Shown piece by piece: positions 36,285 through 46,600 of a stretch of DNA of 64,000 nucleotides. Location: positions 558,001 through 622,000 of the forward strand of contig NZ_CP013233.1 of the NCBI RefSeq assembly GCF_001584165.1, given 5' to 3'. Every line of letters begins with the position of its first letter. Positions within the stretch are counted from its first letter, which is position 1. This DNA is from Collimonas arenae. Lineage in GTDB: Bacteria; Pseudomonadota; Gammaproteobacteria; Burkholderiales; Burkholderiaceae_D. The translations under genes and the position numbers were made by a program. The notes under the pieces are model-generated. The model had not been told where the DNA came from. It made no database searches and worked only from the letters and a program-made list of their open reading frames with translations.

Positions 36285-37231
36285 TTACAAATCGCTATCG
36301 CTGTCCATTGCCAGGCGCTGGCGCGCAATGAAATCCTTGAGCGTATCGATGCCGCGCAATTGCAGGATGGTGTTGCGCACTGCGGCTTCCAGCAGCACCG
36401 CGATGTTGCGGCCGGCGGCGACCGGGATGATGACTTTGCGGATCGGCAGCCCAGCACTTCCTGGGTGTGGGCGTCGAGCGGGAGGCGTTCGTAATTTTCT
36501 TCCAGCGTCGCGCGCCGTACCAGATGCACGATCAGCTTCAGGCGCATCTTGCGGCGCACTGCGGTTTCACCGAAGATGGTCTTGATATCGAGCAGGCCCA
36601 GGCCGCGGACTTCCAGCAGGTTTTGCAGCAGATGCGGGCAGCGGCCCTCGATCATGTTCGGCGCAATCCGCGCGAATTCGACGGCATCGTCGGCCACCAG
36701 TCCGTGGCTGCGCGAAATCAGTTCCAGCCCTAGTTCGCTTTTGCCCAGTCCGGATTCACCGGTAATCAGCACGCCGACACCTAGCACGTCCATGAATACG
36801 CCATGCATGGTGATCCGTTGCGCCAGCTTTTTCGACAGGTAGACGCGCAGGTAGTCAATCACCTGCGCCGCCGGCAGCGGCGTGGAAAACAACGGGATAT
36901 TCTTTTCGTCGCAGACTTCCAGGATGTTCGGCGGTGTGGCCAGGCCCTGCGCAATGATGAACGCCGGCGGCGCGCCGGCCACCAGTTCGGCGGTCTGGTA
37001 AGTACGTGAAGTGGCAGACAGGCGTTTGTAGTATTCCGTCTCTTGGTGGCCGAACACCTGGATTCGCCCCGGATGGATCAGATTCAAGTGGCCGACCTGG
37101 TCGGCTGCTGATGCGGCGTCACCCGAAATCAGGCGCTCGCCGCCGGGAAATCCCGCAAACCAGCCTAGCTGCAGCGATTCGCGGTTTTCGTCGTACAGTT
37201 GCTGAATCGATAGAGGCGTGGATGAGGGCAT
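36285..37231 (-). pseudogene. hprK: HPr kinase/phosphorylase, frame broken by one missing base near 36449
   Basis: HprK phosphorylates and dephosphorylates a serine of HPr/NPr-type proteins. The Walker [21 protein letters not shown] and the signature following [21 protein letters not shown] are intact. After AHTQEVLG the given frame becomes nonsense. Adding one base restores [20 protein letters not shown], then [20 protein letters not shown] and a stop at 36285, giving about 316 residues, the normal length. It lies between ptsN and rapZ as in other betaproteobacteria. A sequencing error is likely, since the restored tail is typical. Confidence 0.92.
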
Positions 37232-37321
37232 GGTGTGCGTCTGACGTGGTTAAGTGTGACGAGGCAAGGTCGCCGGCCGGCGCTTGGCGGTTGCGGGCAC
37301 TATCCGGTGTCTTACATCAAA

Positions 37322-37798
37322 TTATGTCGCATTTTCCGTGCCCATGGGCTGCCAGGCGACGATGTGGGAGTGTACTGACGCCGGATCGGGATCGGTTGCG
37401 AGGATGGCGCGGAAGGTGTCGCTGGAAAACATCTCGGCGATTTCCGACAGGATTTCCAGGTGCTGCTGGGTGACGTTGTCCGGGATCAGCAGGAATACCA
37501 GCAGATTGACCGGCTGGCCATCCGGCGATTCGAATGGAATCGGTTCGGCCAGGCGCACAAAGGCTGCCAGCGGCGCTTTCAATCCCTTGACACGGCCATG
37601 CGGCACGGCAACACCATGGCCGAGACCGGTCGAACCCAGCCGCTCGCGCGCAAACAGATTGTCGGAGACGGTGGAGCGGGCAATGCCGCAGTTGTTTTCG
37701 AAGAGTAGGCCAGCTTGTTCGAATGCGCGTTTTTTACTGGAGACTTCCAGATCCAGCGCCACATTTTGTGCGGGCAGGATTTTTGCAAGATTAGTCAT
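37322..37798 (-). CDS. ptsN: Nitrogen-related PTS EIIA (EIIA-Ntr)
   Basis: The 158-residue EIIA domain of mannitol/fructose type starts MTNLAKILPAQNVALDLEVS. The phosphorylated histidine is in GHGVAVPHGRVKGL, and the LLVFLLIPDNVTQQHLEIL region is typical. It regulates rather than transports, coupling PEP to nitrogen and potassium control. It precedes hprK and rapZ. The genes that usually precede it (rpoN, hpf) are not here; pagP is upstream instead. Confidence 0.93.
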   Translation of the reverse strand: MTNLAKILPAQNVALDLEVSSKKRAFEQAGLLFENNCGIARSTVSDNLFARERLGSTGLGHGVAVPHGRVKGLKAPLAAFVRLAEPIPFESPDGQPVNLLVFLLIPDNVTQQHLEILSEIAEMFSSDTFRAILATDPDPASVHSHIVAWQPMGTENAT

Positions 37799-38152
37799 AA
37801 TACAAATTGGTATGCGGCACAATATGGGTGGTTGTGTCTAACGGATTGCTCCAAAACGAGCTTGGCGGCAGTGTACCTCCCAGCCATCGTGTTTTTGGAG
37901 CAATCTCCGGGTTATTGTAAGCCACCACTAAAAACTGCCACGGCGTTTCAAAAAAAACACCAATTTCAAGGCTACGCTGCCTGTCGTCATGAACATGATC
38001 GCAGTTGCTGCTACAACGTCTCCCTCGATTTTGGCCCAAGTCAGCATCGCTGAGGCTACGGTGTTGATTGCACCTATCCCCGAATTATAGACTTGATTCC
38101 GGCCAACAACACCAACTTGCAGCCATGGTCATGTGTACCGGCAACCCAGTAA
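37799..38152. other. 354-bp intergenic region upstream of ptsN with an inverted repeat
   Basis: No gene is supported. The main structure is a perfect 13-bp inverted repeat, GATTGCTCCAAAA at 37844-37856 and TTTTGGAGCAATC at 37893-37905, with 36 bases between. It lies about 50-110 bases before the ptsN start, so it may be a regulator site or a folded leader. The rest is AT-richer and should hold the ptsN promoter. Confidence 0.45.
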
Positions 38153-38764
38153 TTATTTGACTTCGACGCGGAAAAACATCAGCAGCACATCGCCGTTGCC
38201 CTTGTTGGAGGACAAGCGCGGTACATAAGAAGCCATGAGTTTGGCGCCTTTGACGCCAATCGACGCTACCGGCAGCGCGATCGGGAAAGGGACGCCGCCG
38301 AAGTAATCCTGACGGCTCATCAGCATGGCGGTATAGCCCGCACTGACTTCGACCGGTGTTTTGGGAACGTTCCACACCCATTCATAGGCATAACCGGCCA
38401 TGATTTGCGGTTTGAAATGGGAGTCGCGGATGGCGAACAAGTAGAGCGATTCGTCGTTACCGCTTTCGTTACGGATGGTGCGGCCGCCGCCGAGACCCCA
38501 GGCTTTTTCGTTTAATTCCCGGATGCGTTCCTCTGTATAAGTATGGCGGCCGTGATAGGCGTAACCGGACAGGTAGACTTCCTGATCGCCGTTTTCAACA
38601 ATGTTGTCGAGACGGTCCTTGGTCTGGGAGATGGTTTTGCTGAACCAGCCGGTGGTGTCCGGGGTTTCCTGAGCTTGCGCAGTTGCGCTCAGTGCGACAG
38701 CTGCGCTCAGGCCGGAAAAAAACAGGGCCCGTTTGACGGAGTTGAAACGAAAAAAATTGATCAT
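38153..38764 (-). CDS. pagP: Lipid A palmitoyltransferase PagP
   Basis: The 203-residue protein has a signal peptide (ALFFSGLSAAVALSATAQA) and the PagP barrel. The catalytic residues can be placed: histidine in YAYHGRHTYTEERI, and the aspartate-serine pair in FAIRDSHFKPQIMAGYAYEW (His33/Asp76/Ser77 in E. coli). The NEKAWGLGGGRTIRNESGN loop and C-terminal LLMFFRVEVK strand fit. It moves palmitate from phospholipid to lipid A in the outer membrane, usually as a defence against cationic peptides. It is monocistronic here, between ptsN and queF. Confidence 0.88.
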   Translation of the reverse strand: MINFFRFNSVKRALFFSGLSAAVALSATAQAQETPDTTGWFSKTISQTKDRLDNIVENGDQEVYLSGYAYHGRHTYTEERIRELNEKAWGLGGGRTIRNESGNDESLYLFAIRDSHFKPQIMAGYAYEWVWNVPKTPVEVSAGYTAMLMSRQDYFGGVPFPIALPVASIGVKGAKLMASYVPRLSSNKGNGDVLLMFFRVEVK

Positions 38765-38901
38765 GGAAATTTAAATCCTTTGCGGCGAGGTCATACGACA
38801 GTGGTTGAACCGCGACGCATCAGTGTAGAGCGATAGAAAAAATTGATATTTTGCCACCTTTGTGGCGCCTAATTTGCAAAGATTTGTTTCAAGTTGTGAA
38901 T

Positions 38902-39741
38902 TTACTGCCTGGCTTGGCGGCAGTTCGATGGGGGCTGTGCAGTCGAGAAGTTGCTGCGCCACGGATTGATATCGAGACCACCGCGCCGGGTGTAGCGCGC
39001 ATACACAGACAACTTTTGTGGCGCACAGTTGCGCATGATGTCCATAAAAATGCGTTCGACGCATTGTTCGTGGAATTCATTGTGGTCGCGGAAGCTGATC
39101 AGGTACTTGAGCAGGCTCTCCTGGTCGATGGCTGCGCCGACATAATGGATCTGTACGCTGCCCCAGTCCGGCTGCCCAGTCACCAGGCAATTCGACTTCA
39201 GCAGATGAGACACCAGGGTTTCTTCAATGACAACCTGATTGGGATCGGCTTTCAATAGCGCCGGGTTTGGCTGGTACTGATCGACTTCGATGTCGAGCCG
39301 GTCCAGCAGCAAGCCTTGCGGCTCTTGCAACTTCAGACCGGAAAATCCCTCGGCGGTGGTCAGCGTCACATGTACCGGCGCGCCGAAACCGGCTGACAGA
39401 TCCTGGCGCAACAGCTGCAGCAAGGCATCGGCATCGGCAAGCTTGGTCTGATTGAACGAGTTCAGGTACAGCTTGAACGATTTCGACTCAACGATATTCG
39501 GCGAATCGGCTGGCACCGTGAATGTGGCGATGGCGACCTGCGGTTTGCCGCGCAGGTTCAGCCATGAGACCTCATACGCATTCCAGATGTCGACGCCGAA
39601 AAACGGCAGCGTGCCGCTGATGCCGATTTCTTCGCGCTTGCCGAGGCGGGCAATCGGAAACAGCAGCGACGGCTGGTATTGGGTCTGGTAAGTGGATGGT
39701 TTGCCGAGCGGCGAAGCCTCAGGCGTAGTAGGTGTGGACAT
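38902..39741 (-). CDS. queF: NADPH-dependent 7-cyano-7-deazaguanine reductase (long YqfL/QueF type)
   Basis: The 279-residue bimodular QueF reduces preQ0 to preQ1 for queuosine. It shows the QueF motif [13 protein letters not shown], the catalytic cysteine in [19 protein letters not shown], and [19 protein letters not shown]. Length matches the proteobacterial two-domain form. It lies alone between pagP and ilvA on the minus strand. Confidence 0.96.
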   Translation of the reverse strand: MSTPTTPEASPLGKPSTYQTQYQPSLLFPIARLGKREEIGISGTLPFFGVDIWNAYEVSWLNLRGKPQVAIATFTVPADSPNIVESKSFKLYLNSFNQTKLADADALLQLLRQDLSAGFGAPVHVTLTTAEGFSGLKLQEPQGLLLDRLDIEVDQYQPNPALLKADPNQVVIEETLVSHLLKSNCLVTGQPDWGSVQIHYVGAAIDQESLLKYLISFRDHNEFHEQCVERIFMDIMRNCAPQKLSVYARYTRRGGLDINPWRSNFSTAQPPSNCRQARQ

Positions 39742-39843
39742 AGCTATTGATTCTGCTTAAAACCGACATTTTGCCAGATAAGCATCGCCAGCCTGATATT
39801 TGCCGCCTGATGCGGGTCATATCGAAGCGCTGTCGGGGTACTG

Positions 39844-39880
39844 AAAAACGGGGAGGGATGGCGCCGCGACGCCATCCGCA
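39844..39880 (-). terminator. Candidate terminator of ilvA
   Basis: On the minus strand the stem GATGGCG/CGCCATC with a six-base loop is followed, after eight bases, by TTTTT. It lies just beyond the ilvA stop. The distance of the T-run from the stem makes this only moderately convincing. Confidence 0.45.
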
Positions 39881-39886
39881 AGACGG

Positions 39887-41413
39887 TCAGCCGAGGAACA
39901 GCTTGTAGACCGGGTTGTCGCTTTCGTCCCAATAACGATAGCCGAGGCTGTTCAAAAAGCTGCGGAACGCCTTCATTTCCTTTTTCGGCACTTGGAGGCC
40001 GACCAGGATGCGGCCGACATCGCCGCCTTGGCTACGGTAATGGAACAGGCTGATGTTCCAGTTCGGCGCCATTGAATTGAGGAAGCGCATCAGGGCGCCC
40101 GGGCGTTCCGGGAACTCGAAGCGATACAGCAGTTCGTCCTGCGCCAACGGACTCTTGCCGCCGACCAGGTGTCGTACGTGGACCTTGGCCAGTTCATCAT
40201 GCGTCAGGTCGAGCGTACTGAAACCGTGTTTTTCGAAATTTTTGGCGATCTGGGTCGCCTCATCGCGGCTCGATGTCTGCACGCCGACGAATACGTGGGC
40301 GGTTTTCTCATCGCTGATGCGGTAATTGAATTCGGTAACATTGCGCGGCCCGACCAGCTCGCAGAAGCGGCGGAAGCTGCCGCGTTGTTCCGGGATGGTG
40401 ACGGCGAACACGGCTTCGCGCAGTTGGCCGATATCGGCCATCTCAGCGACGAAGCGCAGGCGGTCAAAATTCATGTTGGCGCCGGAGGCAATGGTGATCA
40501 GGGTCTGGTTCTTGATCGCCTTGCGCGTGCCCTTGACGCGTTCCACATACGCCTTGGCACCCGCCACGGCGAGCGCGCCGGAGGGTTCCAGGATGCTGCG
40601 CGTGTCCTGGAATACGTCCTTGATGGCGGTGCAAACTGCATCGGTGTCGACCAGGATCACTTCATCGACATACAGACGCGCCAGGCGGAAGGTTTCCTCG
40701 CCGACCAGCTTGACCGCGGTGCCGTCGGCGAACAGGCCGACGTCCGGCAGCGTCACGCGGCGGCCGGTTGCCAGGCTGCGCGCCATGGCGTCGGAATCGG
40801 TGGTCTGGACACCGATGATCTTGATCTCCGGGCGTACCGCCTTGACATAGGCGGCGATGCCGGCGATCAGTCCGCCGCCGCCGATGGGCACGAAAATGGC
40901 ATGGATCGGTCCGGCGTGCTGACGCAGGATTTCCATGCCGATGGTGCCTTGGCCGGCGATCACATGCGGATCATCGAACGGATGCACGAATGTCAGTTTC
41001 AGTTTCTTTTCCAGCGTCAGCGCATGGTTATACGCATCAGTGTAGGAGTCGCCGAACAGCACCACTTCGCCGCCGCGGCCGCGCACGGCGTCGACTTTCA
41101 CTTGCGGCGTGGTGGTCGGCATTACGATCACCGCGCGGCAGCCGAGCTTGGCCGCCGACAGCGCCAGGCCTTGCGCATGGTTGCCGGCCGAGGCGCAGAT
41201 CACGCCGCGCTTGAGCTGCGCCGGTGTCAGGCTGGCCATCTTGTTGTAGGCGCCACGCAATTTGAAGCTGAACACACTTTGCACATCTTCACGCTTGAAA
41301 TAAATCTGGTTCTCAATTCGCTGCGACAGCGTCGGCGCCAGTTCAAGCGGGGATTCGACCGCGACATCGTAGACGCGGGCGGTGAGGATTTTTTGCAAAT
41401 AGTCTGTGGTCAT
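39887..41413 (-). CDS. ilvA: Threonine ammonia-lyase, biosynthetic
   Basis: The 508-residue protein deaminates threonine to 2-oxobutyrate, the first step of isoleucine synthesis. The PLP lysine is in SVFSFKLRGAYNKMA, and the phosphate loop region is VPIGGGGLIAGIAAYV. Two C-terminal ACT-like regulatory domains (about residues 330-508; QRGSFRRFCELVGPRNVTEF and ERPGALMRFLNSMAPNWNIS) make it the isoleucine-inhibited form rather than the short catabolic TdcB. It is divergent from the YqaA-like gene. Confidence 0.96.
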   Translation of the reverse strand: MTTDYLQKILTARVYDVAVESPLELAPTLSQRIENQIYFKREDVQSVFSFKLRGAYNKMASLTPAQLKRGVICASAGNHAQGLALSAAKLGCRAVIVMPTTTPQVKVDAVRGRGGEVVLFGDSYTDAYNHALTLEKKLKLTFVHPFDDPHVIAGQGTIGMEILRQHAGPIHAIFVPIGGGGLIAGIAAYVKAVRPEIKIIGVQTTDSDAMARSLATGRRVTLPDVGLFADGTAVKLVGEETFRLARLYVDEVILVDTDAVCTAIKDVFQDTRSILEPSGALAVAGAKAYVERVKGTRKAIKNQTLITIASGANMNFDRLRFVAEMADIGQLREAVFAVTIPEQRGSFRRFCELVGPRNVTEFNYRISDEKTAHVFVGVQTSSRDEATQIAKNFEKHGFSTLDLTHDELAKVHVRHLVGGKSPLAQDELLYRFEFPERPGALMRFLNSMAPNWNISLFHYRSQGGDVGRILVGLQVPKKEMKAFRSFLNSLGYRYWDESDNPVYKLFLG

Positions 41414-41612
41414 GTTGGTGTCAAATTAGCGTGTCGAACGCCGCGCCAGGGAAGCCGGCGAAGCGTCCGGCAACAGGATCAGGCCGGAACAAGCAGCCGG
41501 TCATTATAATGGACAGCTTTTTAACCGCCACCTGCTTTTCTCGGCCACGGCCAATAATGCTTATCAGCATTAACCACCCATACCGAATCTGCCGTCCTGC
41601 TAAGTTGCCCCT

Positions 41613-42104
41613 ATGATCGAATCTGCTGTTTTATGGTTGCTCAAGACGCTTGCCGTGCCCGCGGTCGGCCTGACTTCGGTCTTTTTCATCAGTTTTGTCG
41701 CCGCCACCCTGTTGCCGATGGGTTCCGAGCCGGCCGTGTTTGCCGTCATCAAGGCCAACGGCGCACTGTTCTGGCCGGTGATATTCGTGGCGACAGCGGG
41801 CAATACGCTGGGAGGCGTGGTCGATTACTGGATGGGTTATGGCGCCAAGCAGGCGTTTGCACGCGAGCGTGACAGCCGCTGGTTCGGCTGGTTGCGGCGC
41901 TACGGTGCGAAAACCATGTTGCTGGCCTGGCTGCCGGGTATCGGCGATCCGATCTGCACTTTGGCCGGCTGGCTCAAGCTGCCGTTCTGGCCATCTGTCA
42001 TGTATATGGCGATTGGTAAGTTCCTGCGCTACATCTTCGTGGTCTGGTTGCTGTTGAATGTGCCGGACGGATTTTGGCGGAAGGTTGCCAGCTGGCTGGC
42101 GTGA
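41613..42104 (+). CDS. YqaA/DedA-like SNARE-associated membrane protein
   Basis: The 163-residue inner-membrane protein has four to five hydrophobic segments. It shows the short YqaA layout: FISFVAATLLPMGSEPAVFA, TAGNTLGGVVDYWMGY and WLPGIGDPICTLAGWLKLPF, which are the DedA/SNARE-assoc glycine- and proline-containing loops. DedA relatives are lipid-carrier or phospholipid flippases; the role of YqaA is not established. It is divergent from ilvA. Confidence 0.87.
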   Translation: MIESAVLWLLKTLAVPAVGLTSVFFISFVAATLLPMGSEPAVFAVIKANGALFWPVIFVATAGNTLGGVVDYWMGYGAKQAFARERDSRWFGWLRRYGAKTMLLAWLPGIGDPICTLAGWLKLPFWPSVMYMAIGKFLRYIFVVWLLLNVPDGFWRKVASWLA

Positions 42105-42255
42105 AATCGGAAGAGTCGGAATGCCGCAGAAATTGCTGGTTTGACTGGATTTTTGCACTGCAATGCAATATTATTGCACTGCGGCAATATTGAATTGTAG
42201 TTTGTACGTTTCCTTGAAATCTGAAGTATTTCCAACTTTGGGAGGATAGAACGCT

Positions 42256-43119
42256 ATGAACAAGCTGGATATCAGTGAGATTTGCGAGCGCATTGCAGTG
42301 CAAGCGCCGTATTTTGCATTTACTGAACTATGCGGGTTGCCTGATCGCATGGTACAAGGCACCTTTTCTTCGGAACAGCCCCTCGGTTTTGAAAACGGCC
42401 CGGTGGCTTCGGCGGAAATCGGGCGCCACCTGGCAATTCTTGGCTCCTGCGCTGCCGTTGCTTGGCAGCCGGCGCCACAAATTTACTATTTGGCAACCAA
42501 GGCGCGCTACAGCAAACTGCACGACGTTGCGCCACGCGAGCCAGGTGCCGTGTTTCAGGCCAGTGCGGAAGTCTTGCAGCAAGACCGACGTTCACTGACC
42601 GCGCAAGCCATCGTCTCGGCGGAAAAGCCGTTTGCCCATCTTTACTGCGAATACCAGGCTTTGTCGGAATCGGTATTCCTGCGCCTGTTCAAGGATTACC
42701 ATGTGCCGTCGACGCCGTCGCCGGCACCTTTTCCCGAGGACTCGCCGTACCGCCAATCGATACAGCTGGATTTCGATGCGCCCGTAGGCCACTCCCTCGT
42801 CGCACACAGTCAGCCATTAGCGCCCACGCGCTGTGCCGGCCATTTCCTCGACTATCCGGCCTGGCCGGTGGCGATCATGGTGCATACGGTGGCGCAGACC
42901 ACCAGTCGATTACTGCATCATATTGTCGAGCGCGAAGCCAGTTATACCGTGGTCAAATGCGACCTGTCCGCCTACCAATTGGTGCCGGCGTCTGAGCCAC
43001 TGTCGTTCCATACCCGATGTGTTTCAGCGTCAGCCTATCTTTCGCACTACGTGTTTGAAACCGACGTGATGCGCAATGGCGAGATCGTTTCCAGCGTCGC
43101 TACTGAATTGCAGATCTGA
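42256..43119 (+). CDS. Orphan double-hotdog-fold protein (dehydratase/thioesterase-like)
   Basis: The 287-residue protein is not recognised as a named family. Its two halves both look hotdog-like. Each half opens on an acyl-group-handling pattern: PVASAEIGRHLAILGSCAAV in the first, and GHFLDYPAWPVAIMVHTVAQ in the second, which recalls FabZ (His...Pro...long helix). LYCEYQALSESVFL and VSASAYLSHYVFETDVM resemble the outer strands. GGGAGG precedes the ATG. Upstream DNA holds TTGCACTGC direct repeats. No fatty-acid or polyketide gene is adjacent. It converges on the two micro-ORFs, ending 5 bases from one. Confidence 0.6.
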   Translation: MNKLDISEICERIAVQAPYFAFTELCGLPDRMVQGTFSSEQPLGFENGPVASAEIGRHLAILGSCAAVAWQPAPQIYYLATKARYSKLHDVAPREPGAVFQASAEVLQQDRRSLTAQAIVSAEKPFAHLYCEYQALSESVFLRLFKDYHVPSTPSPAPFPEDSPYRQSIQLDFDAPVGHSLVAHSQPLAPTRCAGHFLDYPAWPVAIMVHTVAQTTSRLLHHIVEREASYTVVKCDLSAYQLVPASEPLSFHTRCVSASAYLSHYVFETDVMRNGEIVSSVATELQI

Positions 43120-43123
43120 ACCA

Positions 43124-43261
43124 TTAGACCGCGCGCAGCATGGCCGGCGTGATCAGCAGCAGGATCGCGTACGGCAACATGCGCAGCGGCCAGGACTGGT
43201 TGCGCAGCAGATGGGACAGGCCGAAATACGGATTTCTGGTGGATAACGAAACTGGCGTCAT
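43124..43261 (-). CDS. Small single-span membrane peptide (45 aa)
   Basis: The ORF encodes MTPVSLSTRNPYFGLSHLLR and ends in a hydrophobic span LPYAILLLITPAML before RAV. GGGAG lies six bases before the ATG, a good ribosome site. It follows the 25-residue ORF on the same strand and converges on the hotdog gene. It may be a small membrane protein; homology was not recognised. Confidence 0.45.
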   Translation of the reverse strand: MTPVSLSTRNPYFGLSHLLRNQSWPLRMLPYAILLLITPAMLRAV

Positions 43262-43302
43262 GATGATCTCCCGGATAACGTGGATGTCGATCGATTGAGG
43301 GA

Positions 43303-43380
43303 TCAGCCTTTGCACTGACCGTAGTCGGCCAGCGTAACGGCGAGGTTTTCCATGATTTCTGTGATGATTTGGCTGAACAT
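43303..43380 (-). CDS. Micro-ORF (25 aa) upstream of the small membrane peptide
   Basis: It encodes a 25-residue peptide starting MFSQIITEIMENLAVTLADY and ending GQCKG. A GGAG lies five bases before its ATG. The first part can form an amphipathic helix and a single cysteine lies near the end. It could be a leader peptide, a signalling peptide precursor, or chance; the ribosome site and the tandem with a second micro-ORF are the only support. Confidence 0.35.
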   Translation of the reverse strand: MFSQIITEIMENLAVTLADYGQCKG

Positions 43381-43433
43381 GTCGGCTCCTTGGTTGATGA
43401 AAGGCATGGGGTGATTGTAGTTATAATCTATTG

Positions 43434-43462
43434 ATTAATAAAAATTGATTGTTTTTATTAAT
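43434..43462. promoter_or_regulatory. AT-rich palindrome upstream of the micro-ORFs and the FAD/Fe-S gene
   Basis: ATTAATAAAAA (43434-43444) and TTTTTATTAAT (43452-43462) are perfect 11-bp inverted arms with a 7-base spacer. It lies in the 228-bp divergent region, about 55 bases from the 25-aa ORF and 147 from the oxidoreductase. It may be a regulator site or part of AT-rich promoter DNA. Confidence 0.45.
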
Positions 43463-43608
43463 TTAATTGTGTTTGACTATCACCCGTCTCATGTCTTGCA
43501 CTGCACAAATTTGGCATCTCGCCATCGTGAAATGGCTTGATAAGCTAAAATGCTGATTCAGCGGCAATAGCCACGCAGCAGCCTAGCAGTCATCACTCCA
43601 ATAGACCA

Positions 43609-46600
43609 ATGAACGCCCCCGTAAAAATCCAGGCATTATTGTCAGACGCGCCGCACGGCGCCACCCCTACGCGTTTGCGCGAAATTCCCTACAACTACAC
43701 TTCGTTTTCCGATCGCGAAATCGTGATCCGCCTGCTTGGTGAAGAGTCGTGGCGCTTACTGGACGAGCTGCGCGGCAAGCGCCAGACCGGCCGTTCTGCC
43801 GCATGCTGTATGAGGTGCTGGGCGATATCTGGGTAGTGCGTCGCAATCCGTATTTGCAAGACGACATGCTGGACAATCCGAAGCGTCGCCAGGCGTTGAT
43901 TGATGCGTTGCATCATCGCCTCAGCGAAGTCGACAAGCGCCGTATCGTCACCGATCAGGCCGACAGCAGCGACGCCGTCAGCGATGAAGAAGCCAAAAAG
44001 CGCAGCGAGAATGTCGAAAAATTGCTGGCAGCGGCGCGCAAGGCGATTGCCTCCTTCGCCGATGAATTCCGCAAGACCTACGACCTGCGCAAGCGCGCCA
44101 ACAAGATTCTCGGTCGCTACACCGCCAAGGACAACATCAAGTTCGACGGCCTGTCGCGCGTCTCGCATGTGACCGACGCCACCGACTGGCGCGTCGAGTA
44201 TCCGTTCGTGGTGCTGACCCCGGACGGCGAAGACGAGATGGCCGGGCTGGTCAAGGGCTGTATCGAACTCGGCCTGACCATCATCCCGCGCGGCGGCGGC
44301 ACCGGATATACCGGCGGCGCGATTCCGCTGACGCCGTTGTCGGCTGTCATCAACACTGAAAAACTGGAGCAGCTGGGTGCAGTCGAGATGGCTGTACTGC
44401 CAGGCCTGGATAAAGAATATGCGACGATTTACTCTGGCGCCGGGGTAGTCACCAAGCGCGTTTCCGATGCCGCTGAAAAAGCCGGTTTCGTGTTCGCGGT
44501 CGACCCGACTTCGGCTGAAGCGTCCTGCGTCGGCGGCAATATCGCCATGAACGCCGGCGGCAAGAAAGCCGTGCTGTGGGGCACCGCGTTGGATAACCTG
44601 GCCAGCTGGCGCATGGTTGATCCGAACGGCGACTGGCTCGACGTTACCCGTCTGGATCACAACCTCGGCAAGATTCATGACACGCCGCTGGCGCGCTTCC
44701 AGCTGGAATGGCGTCACCCGGCTGAAAAGGGACGGCCAAGCGAAAAGCCGTTCAAGACCGAAATCCTGGAAATCGCCGGCCGCGTATTCCGCAAGGAGGG
44801 CCTGGGCAAGGACGTCACCGACAAATTCCTGGCGGGTTTGCCGGGGATTCAAAAAGAAGGTTGCGACGGCCTGATTACTTCCGGACGCTGGATTCTGCAC
44901 AAGATGCCGAAGCACACGCGTACCGTCTGCCTGGAATTCTTCGGCCAGGCGCGCGATGCGATTCCATCGATCGTCGAGATCAAGGATTTCCTCGACGCTG
45001 AAACCAAAAAGGGCGGCGCGATCCTGGCCGGCCTGGAACATCTGGATGAGCGCTATCTGCGTGCGGTCGGCTACACCACCAAATCCAAGCGCGGCGTGCT
45101 GCCGAAGATGGCACTGTTCGGCGATATCGTCGGCGACGATGAGAACGCGGTAGCGCAAGCGGCGTCGGAAGTGGTGCGCATGGCCAACAACCGTGTCGGC
45201 GAAGGTTTCGTCGCGGTCAGTCCGGAAGCGCGCAAGAAATTCTGGCTGGATCGCGCTCGCACTGCTGCCATCGCCAAGCACACCAACGCCTTCAAGATCA
45301 ACGAAGACGTGGTGATTCCGCTCAACCGCATGGGCGAATACACCGACGGCATCGAGCGCATCAATATCGAACTGTCGGCCAAGAACAAGTTGCAACTGCT
45401 GGATGAATTGCGCGAATTCCTGCTCAAGGGCAATCTGCCGCTGGGTAAAGGTGACGACGCCGACGGCGACGATATTCCCGCTACCGAAATCCTGGAAGAC
45501 CGCGTGCACCAGGCCGAACAGCTGCTTGATAACGTGCAGGCGCGCTGGACTTATCTGCTGGCGCATCTGGACATGCCGTTGAAGGATGCCAAACCTCAGC
45601 TGTCGGCGCTTGGCCTGGAAAAACTCGACCTGGTGTTCGACCAGCGCCTGTTGCAGCAACCAGATGCAACTGTGTTCGACGTAGTGCAGGACCGCACCAT
45701 CCGCGTCTCCTGGAAACAGGAAGTACGGGCGCTGCTGCGCCAGATTTTCAACGGCGCCTCGTTCAAGCTGATCCTCGACGAATGCAGCGCGATCCACAAG
45801 CGTGTGCTGCGCGGCCGCGTGTTCGTCGCCTTGCATATGCACGCCGGCGACGGTAACGTCCACACCAATTTGCCGGTCAATTCCGATCACTACGAAATGC
45901 TGCAGGATGCACACGCCGCCGTGGCGCGCATCATGACTTTGGCGCGTTCGCTCGACGGCGTGATTTCGGGCGAACACGGCATCGGCATCACCAAGCTGGA
46001 ATTCCTGACCGAAGACGAGATCAAGGATTTCCGCAGCTACAAGCTGCGCGTCGATCCGGAAGGCCGCTTCAACAAGGGCAAGCTGCTGAACCTGCCGGGC
46101 TTCGAAGCCGACTTGAGCAATGCCTATACGCCGTCGTTCGGTCTGATGGGACACGAATCGCTGATCATGCAGCAAAGCGATATCGGTGCCATCGCCAACA
46201 GCGTCAAGGACTGTCTGCGTTGCGGCAAGTGCAAACCGGTGTGCGCTACTCACGTGCCGCGCGCCAACCTGCTGTACTCGCCGCGCAACAAGATTCTTGC
46301 TACCTCGCTGCTGGTGGAAGCCTTCCTGTATGAAGAGCAGACCCGGCGCGGTATCTCGATCAAGCACTGGGAAGAATTCGAGGATGTGGCCGACCACTGT
46401 ACCGTCTGCCACAAGTGCGTGACGCCATGCCCGGTCGATATCGATTTTGGCGACGTCTCGATGAACATGCGCAATCTGCTGCGCAAGATGAACAAGAAAT
46501 CGTTCAATCCCGGCACTACCGCAGCCATGTTCTTCCTGAATGCGACCGACCCGGCCACCATCAACATGACCCGCAAGGTTATGACCGATTGGGGTTTCAA

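Noticed and set aside
40169..41509. A 446-codon plus-strand frame over ilvA
   Set aside because: Antisense shadow of ilvA; composition is His/Asp/Arg-rich without any domain.
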